Shown: positions 5,043-5,649 of the stretch, piece by piece
How positions within the stretch are numbered: the stretch's first letter is position 1
Layout: every line of letters starts with the position of its first letter
Assembly (NCBI GenBank): GCA_019307165.1
Contig: JAFDKD010000237.1
Location: forward strand, 1-5,649
Direction: 5' to 3'
DNA: 5,649 bases
Source of the DNA: Deltaproteobacteria bacterium
GTDB lineage: Bacteria > Desulfobacterota > DSM-4660 > Desulfatiglandales > Desulfatiglandaceae
The notes under the pieces: model-generated
What the model saw: only the letters and a program-made list of their open reading frames with translations
Told to the model about the DNA's origin: nothing
The model's database searches: none
Program-made: the position numbers and the translations under genes

Positions 5043-5649
5043 ATGAATACTTTCCGGGCTCTTTGTTTGGGTTCGTTGCTCGTTGCTGCGGCTGTGCTGG
5101 TGTCCGGCTGCTCTGGCTGCGAAGAGACTCTTACACCGGAGCAACAACAGATCGTTGATGCCTTGAATCAGAGGGAACTGCCGGCTTGGTTCGACGAGGC
5201 GAAGTTCGGCATATTTATTCACTGGGGCCCGTATGCGGTTCCGGCATTTGCCCCAACAGAAGGGACCGTCAATGATGCTTTGATAAATCATTTCGATGAC
5301 TGGGCGCTTCACATCCCATATGCGGAATGGTACTGGAACGCATTGCAGTATCAGGAGAGTGCAGTCTATGCATATCACGTTGCGAACTACGGGAGCGGCT
5401 ATTCCTACGATAACTTCGGTCAGACATTCAGGGCAGAGACAGAAAATTGGGATCCTGAGGCATGGGCCGACCTGTTCGATGCGGCAGGTGCGAAGTATGT
5501 GGTATTGGTGACGAAGCACCATGACGGCTTCTTGATGTGGCCAAGCGCGCACACGAACCCGAACAAGAGCGACTGGTATTCCGAGCGGGATATTGTGGAT
5601 GAACTGGCCACTGCCGTTCGTGGCCATGGGCTGCAGTTCGGCGTTTACT
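5043..5649 (+). CDS. Alpha-L-fucosidase (GH29), lipoprotein, 3' end outside window
   Basis: The visible 202 residues are the N-terminal part of a GH29 alpha-L-fucosidase, a retaining enzyme that removes terminal fucose from glycans. A signal peptide (basic Arg5, hydrophobic core about 6-20) ends in the lipobox VSGC with Cys23 as the predicted lipidated residue, so the enzyme should sit on a membrane facing the periplasm or the outside. The catalytic barrel begins with WFDEAKFGIFIHWGPYAVPA (49-68). Further GH29 marks are AEWYWN (94-99), a segment leading into WDPEAWADLFDAAGAKYVV (136-154), and the signature TKHHDGF (157-163), whose two histidines line the fucose pocket. The nucleophile Asp and the acid/base lie downstream of the window and cannot be checked. 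It diverges from the carotenoid-family gene. Relatives with altered substrate, such as other fucoside or sulfated-fucan enzymes, remain possible. Confidence 0.88.
   Translation, partial: MNTFRALCLGSLLVAAAVLVSGCSGCEETLTPEQQQIVDALNQRELPAWFDEAKFGIFIHWGPYAVPAFAPTEGTVNDALINHFDDWALHIPYAEWYWNALQYQESAVYAYHVANYGSGYSYDNFGQTFRAETENWDPEAWADLFDAAGAKYVVLVTKHHDGFLMWPSAHTNPNKSDWYSERDIVDELATAVRGHGLQFGVY

Noticed and set aside
5007..5627. 206-codon minus-strand open frame
   Set aside because: It lies opposite the GH29 gene, whose KHHDGF and IHWG motifs, lipobox and Shine-Dalgarno are all clear. The antisense product shows no family feature.
1..5649. Insertion sequence, CRISPR array, tRNA or long repeats
   Set aside because: No transposase-like frame, no regularly spaced repeats and no tRNA-like cloverleaf were seen on reading both strands. 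Subtle cases could be missed without computation.

Overview
The window is bacterial DNA with two unlike halves. I infer an anaerobic or versatile bacterium, perhaps Desulfobacterota-like, because acyl-CoA gene sets of the kind on the left are common there. No marker gene fixes the taxonomy.

Left half. Positions 3-164 hold the last 53 codons of an unrecognised plus-strand gene. It converges on a tight minus-strand operon spanning 3637 to 193. In transcription order the operon encodes: (1) an HMG-CoA-synthase/ketosynthase-III-like protein fused to a C-terminal zinc-ribbon/OB-fold (DUF35) domain, (2) an SCP2-type thiolase, and (3) a crotonase-fold enoyl-CoA hydratase/isomerase. Genes 1 and 2 are 3 nt apart, and the Shine-Dalgarno of gene 2 lies in the last codons of gene 1. 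Genes 2 and 3 are 43 nt apart. A thiolase, an HMGCS-like protein and a DUF35 domain are the parts of the archaeal thiolase/HMG-CoA-synthase complex and of Pseudomonas PhlACB; thiolase plus DUF35 is also the BbsAB pair of anaerobic toluene degradation. The unusual point is that the HMGCS-like domain appears to have lost its Glu, Cys and His catalytic residues, while the thiolase keeps its own. I read the set as a C-C bond forming or cleaving acyl-CoA complex in which the thiolase does the chemistry and the HMGCS-DUF35 protein is scaffold or substrate-binding partner. The crotonase carries a PaaG-type aspartate and looks more like a double-bond isomerase than a hydratase.

Right half, richer in G+C. 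A minus-strand gene (4850-3876) encodes a seven-helix membrane protein of the carotenoid-biosynthesis family (DUF422/CruF-like). Immediately after its stop lies a fragment: the last ~55 codons of a FAD-dependent oxidoreductase, without the rest of that gene. This looks like a deletion or recombination scar, or an assembly join. The carotenoid gene has a good sigma70-type promoter (TTGAGA-17-TATAAT). A divergent promoter and a strong ribosome site precede a plus-strand gene at 5043, which encodes the N-terminal 202 residues of a lipoprotein alpha-L-fucosidase (GH29) and runs off the window.

I found no tRNA, rRNA, CRISPR array, insertion sequence or long repeat.
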